Source: Microcoleus vaginatus HSN003
Lineage (GTDB): Bacteria; Cyanobacteriota; Cyanobacteriia; Cyanobacteriales; Microcoleaceae
Length of the DNA: 64,000 nucleotides
NCBI RefSeq assembly: GCF_022701255.1
Contig: NZ_CP031705.1
Span: 1,749,501-1,813,500, forward strand
Reading direction: 5' to 3'
Under the pieces are notes generated by a model, which was not told the origin of the DNA, ran no database searches, and saw nothing but the letters and a program-made list of their open reading frames with translations. This document shows positions 36,466 to 46,302 of the stretch, in pieces. The translations under genes were made by a program, and so were the position numbers. Positions within the stretch are counted from its first letter, which is position 1; the number at the start of each line of letters is the position of its first letter.

Positions 36466-37989
36466 TACATAGTTTTCTCCAAATTCTTTCAGAATTTTTT
36501 CGACAGATCCAACGAAAGTTTCCCAACTTTTGTAAGCAGATATCTCAATCCATTCATACTTGATAAACCGCCATAGGATTTCAATTAAATTTAATTCAGG
36601 AGAGTAAGAAGGTAACTCAAAAAGAGTAATATTACGTTGTTTCCACTCTTCAAGTTTGTCAACAATAGCATCACTGGTATGAATAGAAGCTTGATCTGTG
36701 ACAATCACTGTTGGCTTATGTACTGCGGCGAAAAAAGCATCAATACAGGCAATAACCACATCTGAATTAATACTTTGAGATTAAATATAACTTTCAAGAT
36801 GGTTATTTCGATTCATAATTCCTAATACATTCATTCGCTGACTACGACGACTAGGAATTGTTAAATATTCTCCGATATTTTGCCAGCCATAGGGGACACA
36901 AGGAATCAAACAAAATCCCGTTTCATCCAAGTAATATAAATTAATTTTACCCTGAGCATCCAATTGCTTTAATTCTTCTAATTGCGCCTTTTTATCTTGA
37001 TATTGCTGGGCTGGAGGCTTTCCGGCAACTCCTTTACGCATACGATGCCAACTCATCTTCAGCATTTTTAGTATTCTTTGAAGTGTTTTTATACTCGGAC
37101 TTATGCCCCAGGCTTCTTGAACCTTTTGGCTAACATTTTTTAATTGCCTTGGTTCTTGTTTATTGGAGTTTAGACTAAGCAGGTCAAAAAGCGCGATCGC
37201 TGTGAGACTAGCGAACAGTTCTCAAAAACGGCCCTGGTCGCTGGCGACAAGCTATCAGACTCAACCCTAAGATAGATGCCAGCGACCGTTGACGTTCTCG
37301 GAGACTTGCAACAAGAGAAAAAAACTGTCTGCGATAGTTTCAACAGACAGCGTAAGGGTAGAAAATTGAGAATTCAGCAAAAAATCTCAAATCTACCTGC
37401 AATCTCTGTTTGAACAATTATACGAATTTCGTCAACAAGCTTATGAATGCCTTGGCAAGGCAAAAGATGCCACCTTTGAACTAGCAGACGCGGTAATGAC
37501 GACGCGCCACGTCTCATGCGCGAGGAGATTTGGCTCTCAATCCCTTGTTTCGGCGTGAGTGGTCGAGCGCCTATGAAGCACTACAAGATTGTAGACCCGA
37601 TCAAGAAAAATTGATGCAACTGTACATCCAACAGATGTCACAAGTAGAACGTCCAGTATTAGCGATCGATCATACGGCATGGTTGAGGCCTCATGCACCT
37701 ACTCTCAAAGAGCGTACTTATGAACATCAACCGACAGCCTTGCCTCACGGCATACCTGTTGGTATCGGTCAGGGGTATAGTACGATCGCGTGGATACCTT
37801 CGACCATCGGCAGTTGGGCATTACCCTTAAGACACGAACGTATTACCAGTTGGGAAAATCCGATGGCTAAAGGCGCTGAACAATTGGCACAAGTGTGTGA
37901 ATATCTTCAGAATCGACCCATAGCCCTATTTGATAGCGAGTATGGGTGTGCTCCTTTGATAAAAGCAACCGCTGCGATTGCCGCTGATA

Positions 37990-39074
37990 AGTAGTTAGAC
38001 AGAATTAATTACACAAATACATAGTAAAATGATATTCCCGGCAAAATTATGAGTTAATTAGAATTTCATATGCTGTTTATCAGGGAAATAAATCCTCTTT
38101 CGTCTAAATTGCTCGACTCGAATTCATCGCCAAAGCCGACATCATCAGGTACGTCAGAGAGCACATTGCCTCATATTAGCTTCGCAAGGAGTAAAAAAAG
38201 GAGAGTTAATGAATATTTTTAGAATAAGTTATAAGACACTCTACAACTGGTTCAATCGGTGGGAATTAGAGGGAATAATAGGACTTTATAATAAACCAGG
38301 AAGAGGTGCTAAGGCACTCTTTAACTCTTCGCAGAAAGCCCAAATCAAAGACTGGGCCAAACAAGAACCAAGGCAATTAAAAAAGGTTAGCCAAAAAGTT
38401 CAAGAAGCCTGGGGGATAAGTCCGAGTATAAAAACAATTCAAAGAATACTAAAAATGCTGAAGATGAGTTGACATCGTATGCGTAAAGGAGTTGCTCAAA
38501 AGCCTCCAGCCCAAGAATATCAAGATAAAAAGGCGCAATTAGAAGAATTAAAACAATTGGATGATGAGGGTAAGATTGATTTATATTACTTGGATGAAAC
38601 GGGATTTTGTATGATTCCTTGTGTCCCCTATGGCTGGCAGGATATCGGAGAATATTTAACAATTCCTAGTCGTCGTAGTCAGCGAATGAATGTACTAGGA
38701 ATCATGAATCGAAATAACCATCTTGAAACTTATATTTCATCTCAAAGTATTAATTCAGATGTAGTTATTGCCTGTATTAATGCTTTTTTTCCCGCAGTAC
38801 ATAAGCCAACGGTAATTGTCACAGATCAAGCTTCTATTCATACCAGTGATGCTATTCTTGACAAACTTGAAGAGTGGAAACAACGTAATATTACTCTTTT
38901 TGAGTTGCCTTCTTACTCTCCTGAATTAAATTTAATTGAAATTAAATGGCGGTTTATTAAGTATGAATGGATTGAGATATCTGCTTACAAGAGTTGGGGA
39001 ACTTTTGTTACATCTGTGGAAAAAATCCTGAAAGAATTTGGAGAAAACTATGTAATTAATTTTGTCTAGCTACT
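37990..39074 (+). mobile_element. ISY, copy 2, nested inside the 1.6-kb element
   Basis: The element is 1085 bp with ends AGTAGTTAGACAGAATTAATT and the inverted CTAGCTACT, flanked by TA (37988-37989 and 39075-39076). Removing it restores the host codons AADKLMRIRSNRC. Copy 1 of the same element surrounds the whole structure, so ISY lies inside an element that lies inside ISY. Confidence 0.9.
38209..39069 (+). pseudogene. ISY transposase, copy 2, with one TGA
   Basis: The frame from 38209 (MNIFRISYKTLYNWFNRWE) stops at TGA 38470-38472, where copy 1 has TGG (KMSWHRMRKG). It continues in the same frame from 38479 with LYYLDETGFCMIPC, VIVTDQASIHTSD and SPELNLIEIKWRF to 39069. Upstream, AKADIIRYVRE and HCLILASQGVKKGEL are in different frames, so the true N-terminus (near 38,110) is shifted as well. 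Confidence 0.82.
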
Positions 39075-40349
39075 TAAACTAATGCGTATTCGTTCTAATC
39101 GTTGCTTGTGGTCAGCACCTCTATCTTATAGTGGTAGAGGAAGACCCAGAACTCATGGAAAGCAGTTTAAGCTTAACGACGCTCAAAGCTGGTGGGAACC
39201 AGAACAAACACTCTTTATCTCTTGAACCGAAACTCGGACGAATCAGATTGAGAAAATGGGATAACTTGCATTTTCGAGGCAGTCCCAAACATCCGATGAC
39301 TCTGATTTTAGTAGAACGCTTAGAAGCTGTAACGGGTCAATTAAAAACTCAACCTTTGTGGTTAGTTTGGGTCGGCATCCAAATGCCATCTCTGGCAGAA
39401 ATTTGGCAACTATATCTACGTCGTTTTGCCCTCGAACACTGGTATCGCTTAGCCAAACAAACCTTGCATTGGACTGTGCCGAAGCTGAGCACTCCCGAAC
39501 AATGTCAACGATGGAGCGATTTGATGCCATTAGTGACCTGGCAACTATGGTTAGCTAAAGATTTAGTGAAAGAAACTCGTCTACCCTGGCAAAAGTCTCT
39601 CTCTGAATTGACCCCTGGAAGGGTTGCACAATCAATGCTTCCACTTTTGATCGGGATTGGGACTCCCACTGTTGCTCCCAAACGCCGAGGAAATTCAGAT
39701 GGATGGCAACCAGGAAAAGCTCGCACTAAAAGATGTCGCTATCCTGTGGTCAAAAAGGGTAAAGGTCGGTTCCAAAAATCACCAAAATCCATTAGTTAAC
39801 CTGGGAATATCTCTCTAAATTCACCACAATTTCTACTCAGCTAACCCTGAGTCAATTTGTGCTTAGTCTAAACTCCAATTGTTTAGCCCACTCTTTAATT
39901 TGGGCTTTTTGCGAAGAGTTAAATAGTGATTTAGCACCTCTTCCTGGTTTATTATAAAGTCCTATCATTCCTTCAGATTCCCAGCGATTGAACCAGTTAT
40001 AGAGTGTCTTATAACTTATTTATTCTGAAAATATTCATTAACTCTACTTTTTTTACTCCTTGCGAAGCTAATATGAGGCAATGTGATCTTTGACGTACCT
40101 GATGATGTCGGCTTTGGCGATGAATTCGAGTCGAGCAATTTAGACGAAAGAGGATTTATTTCCCTGATAAACATCATATGAAACTGTAATTAACTCATAA
40201 TTTGGCCTGGAATATTATTATAGTATGTATTTGTGTAATTAATTCTGTCTAACTACTTATAACGTTGACATTTAGGGCAGTAGAACTGCCGACGTGGCAC
40301 TTTTAAATACACAGAACGACCAAAAACTGACAAATCTCTAGTTAATATA

Positions 40350-41520
40350 TAGCCTTTCTCAGAAAGATGAGGTATCATGTTACTGACACTCACTCGTGAG
40401 GGTCAAACAGAGAAAAGCAGCTCAAATGAACTATAATTAAATGGTTCAGTAAAGCCTCGCGAAAGCGATACCACATATAATAGCATTTTTTTGACAGCAC
40501 GCGATGCTTGCCTCACAACACGTTTACTTGTACCAAACTTCATACATTGTTAAAAATGAAAGCTTATTCGATTGATTTTAGGCAAAAAATCCTTGATACT
40601 TATCATGCTGAACCCATTTAACAAAAAGCAATAGCTAAGCGTTTTTCTGTAGCGTTGAGCTTTGTACAAAAATTGCTTAAACAATATCGTGAAACAAAAA
40701 ACATTACTCCGAGAACTGACCGATGTGGAGTCAAAGGCAAACTGAATGCGGAGCAACTACTCATCTTGGCGGAATTGGTTGAAGCTTCGGATGATGCAAC
40801 TCTTGAAGAACTCCGTTATTTACTTTATGGGAGAATTGGATTTTCTGTTAGTAGAGCAACAATAGGAAGAATGATAAAACTCTTAGACATTACTGTCAAA
40901 AAAAACTCTCTTCCCTTCAGGGAAAGGGACAGAGCGAGTTCAAATCCTGCGATGTGAGTTCTGGAAAACAATTAAAGAGATTAGTTTGAAAGACTTAATA
41001 TTCATTGACGAATCGGGAGTTAATTTGGCAATGGTTAGGTTATATGCTAGGTATGCAAAAAGGTGAAAGAGCCAAGGGGCCAAAACCAACTAAACGTGGC
41101 AAAAATGTCTCAATAATTGGAGCAATGTCAGTCACTGAGATTTTGACATCGGTTAATCTAATAGGCGGAACTGATGCAATTACATTTGAAGCTTTTATTA
41201 TCAGAAAACTTGTGCCAAAACTATGGAAAGGTGCTTGTGTAGTGATGGATAATTGTCCCATTCACTTGGGAGAAGAAGTGAAAAAAGCGACCGCAAAAAA
41301 AGGAGCACAATTAATATACTTATCACCTTATTCACCAGATTTTTCACCAATTGAAAATCTGTGGTCAAAACTTAAAATCATTCTCCGTTCTATCAAAACT
41401 ACTAATTATCAAGAATTAGGAAAAGCCATAGAGTTTGCGTTGGGGCAAGTTACATCCTCAAATATTTTTAACTGGTTTACACACTGCTGTTATTGTACCT
41501 CATCTTTTTGAGAAAGGCTA
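40350..41520 (+). mobile_element. ISZ, IS630-type element inserted in the ISL3 gene
   Basis: The inverted ends TAGCCTTTCTCAGAAAGATG and CATCTTTTTGAGAAAGGCTA (one mismatch) lie between TA duplications (40348-40349 and 41521-41522). The element is 1171 bp. Removing it joins HQNRP to ILTRDLSVFG in the ISL3 gene. Confidence 0.87.
40556..41511 (+). pseudogene. ISZ transposase, broken
   Basis: From the ATG at 40556 (MKAYSIDFRQKILDTYHAEP) there is a TAA at 40618-40620, then QKAIAKRFSVALSFVQKLLK. A shift in the A run near 40900 leads to LKDLIFIDESGVNLAM (first D). A second shift near 41060 leads to GACVVMDNCPIHLGEE (second D) and YSPDFSPIENLWSKLK (E). The first A-run shift could be programmed as in some IS630 members, but the TAA and the second shift are true damage. 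Confidence 0.8.
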
Positions 41521-41862
41521 TAGGTCGATTCTGATGGAGTTCTTCTGTATAATTTTTACAGTGAGGACAAACTATTCCTGACGCTATAACACTCAGTCGA
41601 AAGTAAATTTTTCCCTCAATTTGAGTACAAGTTTCAACCTTGACTCCAGGCAAGTCTAATAAATAATCTAAATGAAACCTCATCACATTAATTGTATTGA
41701 CTGATCTATTTTACACCATAAACTCAGGAGAGCCATCTACATGAACGTTTGATTGGTCTTGTGCCCATTCCCACAGCGCATTTATAGCTGGCTCTACCGC
41801 TGCTGCTACTCGTTGATTGGTTTTTTGGAGTGCTCCCACTCCAACTTCAATCGCCCCGAGTT

Positions 41863-42031
41863 CCCACAACAACTCCTGAAGCTTTGCGTAGGAAATATGC
41901 CCATAATTCCCCAGCCAGACTAATAATGCTTGAAGATTAACACTCAAGTCTTGACCTGGAAATATTCCCAAGGCTTGTTCTTCTCTAACTACTGCGCCAC
42001 ATTCGAGGCATTGACACGATTGTGTCTGATA
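41863..42031. repeat. 169-bp direct repeat, left copy
   Basis: Identical to 42846-43014 except for two bases seen (at about 41,933 and 41,953). It abuts the left end of the IS1-type element exactly. Both copies are IS66 coding sequence. Confidence 0.9.
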
Positions 42032-42845
42032 GGTAGTCCTAAGCAGGAAAGGATAAGCAGACAGGAAGCGAGGCATTGTAGTAGTGAATGAATAACCAGA
42101 TTGCTCCAATGTGGTTCTCTAGCTTCTTTGAGAATGACAAGGTTTTACGAACTAGACGTGACACGCGCTGACGTAAAGTGCAATTGAAGCGTTCAATATA
42201 GCTAGTTTTTCCTGTTTCTTTGCCCACTGCACAATGCCGTTTGCTGGGTAAGACCTCCGCATAGGCTGACCAGAAATCGCTGTAAATCACCGCACTGCAG
42301 GCGGTACACCGGGGGCAGTGACTGCCACAACCAAGAGTGCTGATTCTGCGCTACGATCGCCGATGTGAACTCCGACAATCTCACGGGTTTGAACATCAAG
42401 AGCGAGCCACACCCACTGCTTGTTGCCTTTGTCACCGACGAACGACCACAGTTCATCCATCTGCACCGTCAGACGGCGTTTCGGCTTTGGGCGCACCTGC
42501 ACCTCCTTGTTGACCTGCTGGTATTTGGCGTTGACGTAGTGTTGCACCCACAGTTGTGAGATTCCCAAGGCACGGGCAATCCCGGCTAGCGACACCTTCT
42601 CCAGGAGCAATCGATCAACGATAGCTTTGGTTTCCTTGCTAATCATCCGCCACTGCGGATCTTCGACAAACTGCCGTCCACAATCTCGACATTTATAATT
42701 TTGCTTCTGATGCCGAGTTCGACCGTTTTTGATCACAGATTCAGACTGACAACTCGGACACAGAGGTAAAGCAGTAGACATAAAGACAAACTACGTTAGC
42801 ATTACAACAGTTTTATTCTCTCACCCTTTCCTCTTTAGCACTACC
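42032..42845 (-). mobile_element. IS1-family element flanked by 169-bp direct repeats
   Basis: The element is 814 bp with ends GGTAGTCCTAAGCAGGAAAGG and (reverse complement of the other end) GGTAGTGCTAAAGAGGAAAGG. The transposase starts at 42781 with a zinc ribbon (CPSCQSESVIKNGRTRHQ, YKCRDCGRQF) and continues with VQMDELWSFVGDKGNKQW to HIGDRSAESA. It then needs two frame changes (near 42,340 and 42,300) to reach IYSDFWSAYAEVLPSKRH, IERFNCTLRQRVSRLV and HIGAIWLFIHYYNA. One shift could be the programmed IS1 type; two suggest an inactive copy. Confidence 0.87.
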
Positions 42846-43014
42846 CCCACAACAACTCCTGAAGCTTTGCGTAGGAAATATGCCCATAATTCCCCAGCCA
42901 GACTAATAATGCTTGGAGATTAACACTCAAGTCTTGGCCTGGAAATATTCCCAAGGCTTGTTCTTCTCTAACTACTGCGCCACATTCGAGGCATTGACAC
43001 GATTGTGTCTGATA
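42846..43014. repeat. 169-bp direct repeat, right copy
   Basis: Mate of 41863-42031; it begins immediately after the right end of the IS1-type element. Confidence 0.9.
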
Positions 43015-43256
43015 TTCGACGACCTCGATTGGTTTGGCTACTAGACTTGCTACTTGCTGTCTATGGATGTTAATTACTTCAGTTAACTCTTGACTGCGAC
43101 AATTAAGACATATCTCGGGTGAGCTAATTTCAGTTCTGTCTACTCGTCCAAACCCTTTTCGGGTTTTCCCCGTCAGGGCCTGGTTGTCCACCTGGTTTCT
43201 TGTTCTGGTCTGCTTCTGGTTTGACTACTGAAGTTTTTTTGACCTGAATCCTTACC

Positions 43257-45389
43257 TTACTTCTTCTGCGGGCACTTCGGATGAATCCCCCCCTGCAAAC
43301 AAATGTAAGCAATTTGACTTTTATCTAAATTCTTAGCCTCCCCAAAATCAACTCCTAGGAATCGGCCCGATTTACTACCAGTCGGACTTTGAATAAATTG
43401 ATCCGGAGCTGTTTTCCCCAGAAACACAGCGCCTTTAAAATTCGCTCCCGCTAAATTGGCGCCCCTAAAATCAACCGAACTCACCTCCGCATTCCGAAAA
43501 TTCGCATCTTGCAACTGAGCATCTTTTAAATTCACGTTGGCGAGTTTAGTCGAAGTCAAATCGGCATTTTGTAAGTTAGCGCCGCTCAAATCAGCACCGG
43601 ACAAATCAGCACCTTGCCATTCCGATTTAGACAAATTTGTCAAGGACAACTGAGCGCCTTGAGCCTTCACTTTGCCCAAACGCGCACCAGACAAATCCGC
43701 TTGCGACAAATTCGCGCTTCCTATATCTGCGCCGGTAAAACTTGCATTTTTTAACTGTGCTTCCTGCAAATTTGCTCCAATTAAAATAGCACTGCTAAAG
43801 TTAGCTGAATTCAAATTGGCGTTTGACAAATTAGCTTTGTTCATGACAGCGCGCACAAAAGTAGTCCGGTTCATTACAGCACTGTTCAAAGACGCCCCGA
43901 CCAAATTTACTCCTTCCAAATTGGCGCCGCTCAAGTCAGAAATCCAATCGTCAAATGTACCCGGACGCCTGTCTTCGCCGGTGCCGTAAAAGCGAGCTCC
44001 CTGCAAGCTGGCATTGGTTAAATTGGCATTTCTCAACTCAATTCCCGACAAGTCAACTTTGTTTAATACTAAAGTAAACTGAGACGGGCCGGCAGGACTT
44101 TGAGCTAAATCCGTGCGGCTGAGATCGACACCGTTGAGCTGGCTGCTATACACTGTGAGAATTTTGCCGATCGCCCTTTGTACTGTTCGCTGGCGGGCGG
44201 CCGCTAACTCGCGTTCCGGGGCCTTGCCGCCAAAGCGCAGGGAATCTAGGTCGTTGCTGAGGGCTTGATTCAACCGCTGCAACTCAGGCAAAGCTTTCGT
44301 GCCGCTACTGACTAAAGCTTGCTGGATCGCGTCCAGCATGGCGCGGTTGTCTTCTTGAGCTAGTAAATCCGCTAGCAAAGGTACGGCGCGGGAGTCTTCC
44401 ACCGCCCCCAAAGCTAAAATGGCCGATCGCCTGCCCGATGCCCCGCTAGCCGATGTGGGAGACAATTTGCTAACTAAAGCTACAAATAATTCGTCGTTCC
44501 GCTGCCGGGAATCCCGCATATTTGCTTGGCTTTGAGTGTATATAAGAGTGCCGACAAACAAAGTTAAAATCAATCCCGCGCTACCGATGGTAACTATCAC
44601 TAAAGTTGTGCCCGGGTGTTGGCGCATCCAATTCCACAAACTGGCATTTACTTTCAGCCTGCTTTGCGGAGTCACAACCAAAGCCGCAATCTGGGCGTCT
44701 TCCTCAGTCCAATCTTGAGTCTTGACAGGATCGGCAGACAGTTGATTCGATCGAGCGTTGACAACCAAAGTATTCGCGAGGCGATCGTGGCCGGATTGCC
44801 GTTTGTAGCGCCACGCAAAAGCCCCGTCTGCGAGCATTGCCAAGCCGCTCAGCCCCCCTAAAATCAGCAAATCTGGAAACGCACCAGTCAAGCGCCAAAT
44901 GCCGTAAGCGACGCCCAGAGGCACTCCCCAGCGCCCTAAACTTTCGCGAATTAGCACTTGCCCAAAACCCGGAGGAGTACCCGACGCTGTGACAACTTTG
45001 ACCCCGAACCAGCGTTTGGGGATAGTTTGACCGGTTCTGGCGAGCAAAAACAGTTGCCACCCCGCTAAAACTGCCGGTGCCAGCAGTGCCGCTGACCAGA
45101 ATAGATTAGTTAGGGGTGCGACTCTGGGGCTGCGATCGCGCACGGGTATGCCCAAGGTACGGGCGACGGTTTCGGATGCTGCTGCTACTGAGGAATTGAG
45201 CGGCACGGTTTGAGTTTGCTTGTTGACCAATGCCCCGATACTGAAGGGAACGAGGGCGCTGGCCGCAATTAACGAAATTTCCACTGCCCAAGCGCCGCAC
45301 CTGCGAACCAGCAGTGGCACTTGCTTGGATTGTGTTTGCCAAGACGGATCGGGTTGATTGATGCCGCTGGGCGCGGTGGGGTTAGCCAT
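43257..45389 (-). CDS. RDD membrane domain plus HEAT-like and pentapeptide-repeat protein
   Basis: The 710-residue protein has three parts. An N-terminal RDD-type membrane region (about residues 25-215) holds hydrophobic segments at CGAWAVEISLIAASALVPFSI, LFWSAALLAPAVLAGWQLFL and further on, with RTGQTIPKRWFGVKVV as the RDD core. A further transmembrane helix lies at about 255-280 (TTLVIVTIGSAGLILTLFVG). A HEAT-like stretch follows (RRSAILALGAVEDSRAVPLLADLLA), then ~45 pentapeptide repeats (AxLxx) to the C-terminus. RDD proteins are often transporters or membrane anchors; here the repeat tail would be cytosolic. A 108-residue membrane protein lies 15 bases upstream in the same direction, probably co-transcribed. 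Function unknown. Confidence 0.8.
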   Translation of the reverse strand: MANPTAPSGINQPDPSWQTQSKQVPLLVRRCGAWAVEISLIAASALVPFSIGALVNKQTQTVPLNSSVAAASETVARTLGIPVRDRSPRVAPLTNLFWSAALLAPAVLAGWQLFLLARTGQTIPKRWFGVKVVTASGTPPGFGQVLIRESLGRWGVPLGVAYGIWRLTGAFPDLLILGGLSGLAMLADGAFAWRYKRQSGHDRLANTLVVNARSNQLSADPVKTQDWTEEDAQIAALVVTPQSRLKVNASLWNWMRQHPGTTLVIVTIGSAGLILTLFVGTLIYTQSQANMRDSRQRNDELFVALVSKLSPTSASGASGRRSAILALGAVEDSRAVPLLADLLAQEDNRAMLDAIQQALVSSGTKALPELQRLNQALSNDLDSLRFGGKAPERELAAARQRTVQRAIGKILTVYSSQLNGVDLSRTDLAQSPAGPSQFTLVLNKVDLSGIELRNANLTNASLQGARFYGTGEDRRPGTFDDWISDLSGANLEGVNLVGASLNSAVMNRTTFVRAVMNKANLSNANLNSANFSSAILIGANLQEAQLKNASFTGADIGSANLSQADLSGARLGKVKAQGAQLSLTNLSKSEWQGADLSGADLSGANLQNADLTSTKLANVNLKDAQLQDANFRNAEVSSVDFRGANLAGANFKGAVFLGKTAPDQFIQSPTGSKSGRFLGVDFGEAKNLDKSQIAYICLQGGIHPKCPQKK

Positions 45390-45404
45390 ATTTAGAAATT
45401 CCTA

Positions 45405-45731
45405 TTATTTGTCGTTAGTATTTGAGGACTGGGGGGAAATTGCCAATTTATACGCTATGTAGATTAGCACTCCGAGAACGGCAAGAGTCATCAGCGCTGA
45501 AATTAGCTGTACGACGCTATTGAAGACTGTCAGGACAATTATCGATCCGACGGCAAAGGCTGCCACTTGCCCCGGTTTGGGGAGTCTTTGAAACTTGTCG
45601 AGTAATTGATTGTATAAGGTGCCGACGGCTTGATAGCTGTTTGAATTTTGTGTGATGAGTGGCGATCGTTCTAGTTTAGCTTTTAGTTCTCCGAACGCTT
45701 GCTGCCATTTGAAGTTATTTTGAGGATTCAT
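45405..45731 (-). CDS. Small membrane protein upstream of the RDD-pentapeptide gene
   Basis: The 108-residue protein has a soluble N-terminal half (FKWQQAFGELKAKLERSPL) and a hydrophobic C-terminal half, about residues 54-96 (VAAFAVGSIIVLTVFNSVVQ, LISALMTLAVLGVLIYIAYK), that would form two membrane helices. I do not recognise a family. The 15-base gap to the RDD gene suggests an operon and perhaps a shared membrane complex. The ATG at 45731 has an A-rich leader and no clear ribosome site. Confidence 0.7.
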   Translation of the reverse strand: MNPQNNFKWQQAFGELKAKLERSPLITQNSNSYQAVGTLYNQLLDKFQRLPKPGQVAAFAVGSIIVLTVFNSVVQLISALMTLAVLGVLIYIAYKLAISPQSSNTNDK

Positions 45732-45829
45732 AAAAAAAATTCCGAAGTTATTTTAGATTAATGTGTTTGGAACCGCCATTATCCCCTACCGTCAAAGAAC
45801 TAGAACCAAATGTCATTGTGTGAGGAAAC

Positions 45830-46279
45830 ATGAAGATCAATTATCCGGGCGATCGCGGCAAACTGTGGTTTAGCCGGATCGTGACCGTAGCCTTGGCAAT
45901 GATTTTAGCGGATGCCGGTGCCCTTCGGAGCCAACCGCTACAAATTGCTCCGGGATTTCCCGAACCGCTGGGAGTTTCTGGAGTTTCCGGCGGCCCGAAC
46001 AATAGCGGCGACTGCGGTTTTGTGTCCCAAGGGCCGAACCACGTCATTGAAGTAACGCAGGATTTGCCTTATTGGCGGATTGCAGTACAAACCGCTGGAG
46101 CTCCGAGTTTGATGATTCAGGGGCCGAGGGGGCGTTTCTGCGTCCTGCCGGCGAATGCTGCTGCGGGGAATGTAGAATTTTCCGGTTATGGGGACAAGGG
46201 GACTTATGTTATTTTTGTGGGCGATCGAGCTCAAGGTCAACACCCTTACTCTCTGTCTATTTCTCAGAAGCGAAATTAA
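45830..46279 (+). CDS. Secreted cyanobacterial protein of unknown function
   Basis: The 149-residue product has an N-terminal signal-like region (FSRIVTVALAMILADAGALRS, about residues 15-35) with a positive start, and a mature part with two cysteines (GDCGFVS and GRFCVLP) that could form a disulfide. The C-terminus (GTYVIFVGDRAQGQHPYSLSISQ) looks like a beta-sandwich end. Export to the periplasm is likely. I do not recognise a named family. It is divergent from the small membrane protein gene; the beta-lactamase-like gene follows 23 bases after its stop, so they may be co-transcribed. Confidence 0.7.
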   Translation: MKINYPGDRGKLWFSRIVTVALAMILADAGALRSQPLQIAPGFPEPLGVSGVSGGPNNSGDCGFVSQGPNHVIEVTQDLPYWRIAVQTAGAPSLMIQGPRGRFCVLPANAAAGNVEFSGYGDKGTYVIFVGDRAQGQHPYSLSISQKRN

Positions 46280-46302
46280 AGTTATACCAATACTGAAAAG
46301 TC

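Larger units (their letters stand above)
37163..39877 (+). mobile_element. 1.6-kb DDE element, copy 2, broken and itself interrupted by ISY copy 2
   Basis: The ends TTGGAGTTTAGACTAAGC and GTGCTTAGTCTAAACTCCA match copy 1; the flanks share TTGTTTA (37156-37162 and 39879-39885). The transposase pieces are 37530-37994 (PVLAIDHTAWLRPHAPTLK, IALFDSEYGCAPL) and 39075-39799 (RFALEHWYRLAKQTLHW). An N-terminal shift near 37520 and further shifts around 39100-39220 break it in addition to the ISY insertion after AADK. Confidence 0.87.
35267..40257 (-). mobile_element. IS630-type element ISY, copy 1, interrupted twice
   Basis: The ends AGTAGCTAGACAAAATTAATT (35267) and its near-inverse ending CTAACTACT (40257) are flanked by TA. 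The transposase reads on the minus strand: an N-terminal HTH part from about 40,080 to 39,886 and 37,155 to 37,066, then RMRKGVAGKPPAQ, LYYLDETGFCLIPC (first D), VIVTDQASIHTSD (second D) and SPELNLIEILWRF (E) down to 36,468. It is interrupted by ISX (35289-36465) and by the 1.6-kb DDE element (37163-39877). Stripped, it is about 1.1 kb, like copy 2. It is itself inserted in the ISL3 gene. Here and elsewhere ISX, ISY and ISZ are my own working names. Confidence 0.82.
34816..41686 (-). pseudogene. ISL3-family transposase gene split by two IS630-type elements and truncated
   Basis: Three minus-strand pieces join: 41686-41523 (MMRFHLDYLLDLPGVKVETC, then CPHCKNYTEELHQNRP), 40349-40260 plus the adjoining bases (ILTRDLSVFGRSVYLKVPRR, QFYCPKCQRY) and 35264-34816 (RRHTQRYEQNIYARVQQ, SIDEISMRQGKESLVTVLSD, DRFHIM). 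These are the zinc-ribbon, HTH and start of the DDE domain of ISL3. Two element insertions with TA duplications separate them. One TAA remains in frame (EEL-stop-FLDKKRR, near 35,250). The catalytic C-terminus after DRFH is missing. Confidence 0.82.
41730..43255 (-). pseudogene. Decayed IS66-family element split by an IS1-type insertion
   Basis: The right end GACCTGAATCCTTAC at 43241-43255 matches the intact IS66 at 17.8-19.3 kb. About 60 N-terminal codons are deleted after it, then KKPGGQPG, the zinc CxxC region and YAKLQELLW follow to 42846. Beyond the IS1-type element, the coding resumes but with a 169-bp repeat of the same region, then EVGVGALQKTNQRVAA to NVHVDG, where it ends near 41,740; the catalytic domain is gone. 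The right end lies one base from the stop codon of the neighbouring membrane-protein gene. Confidence 0.85.
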
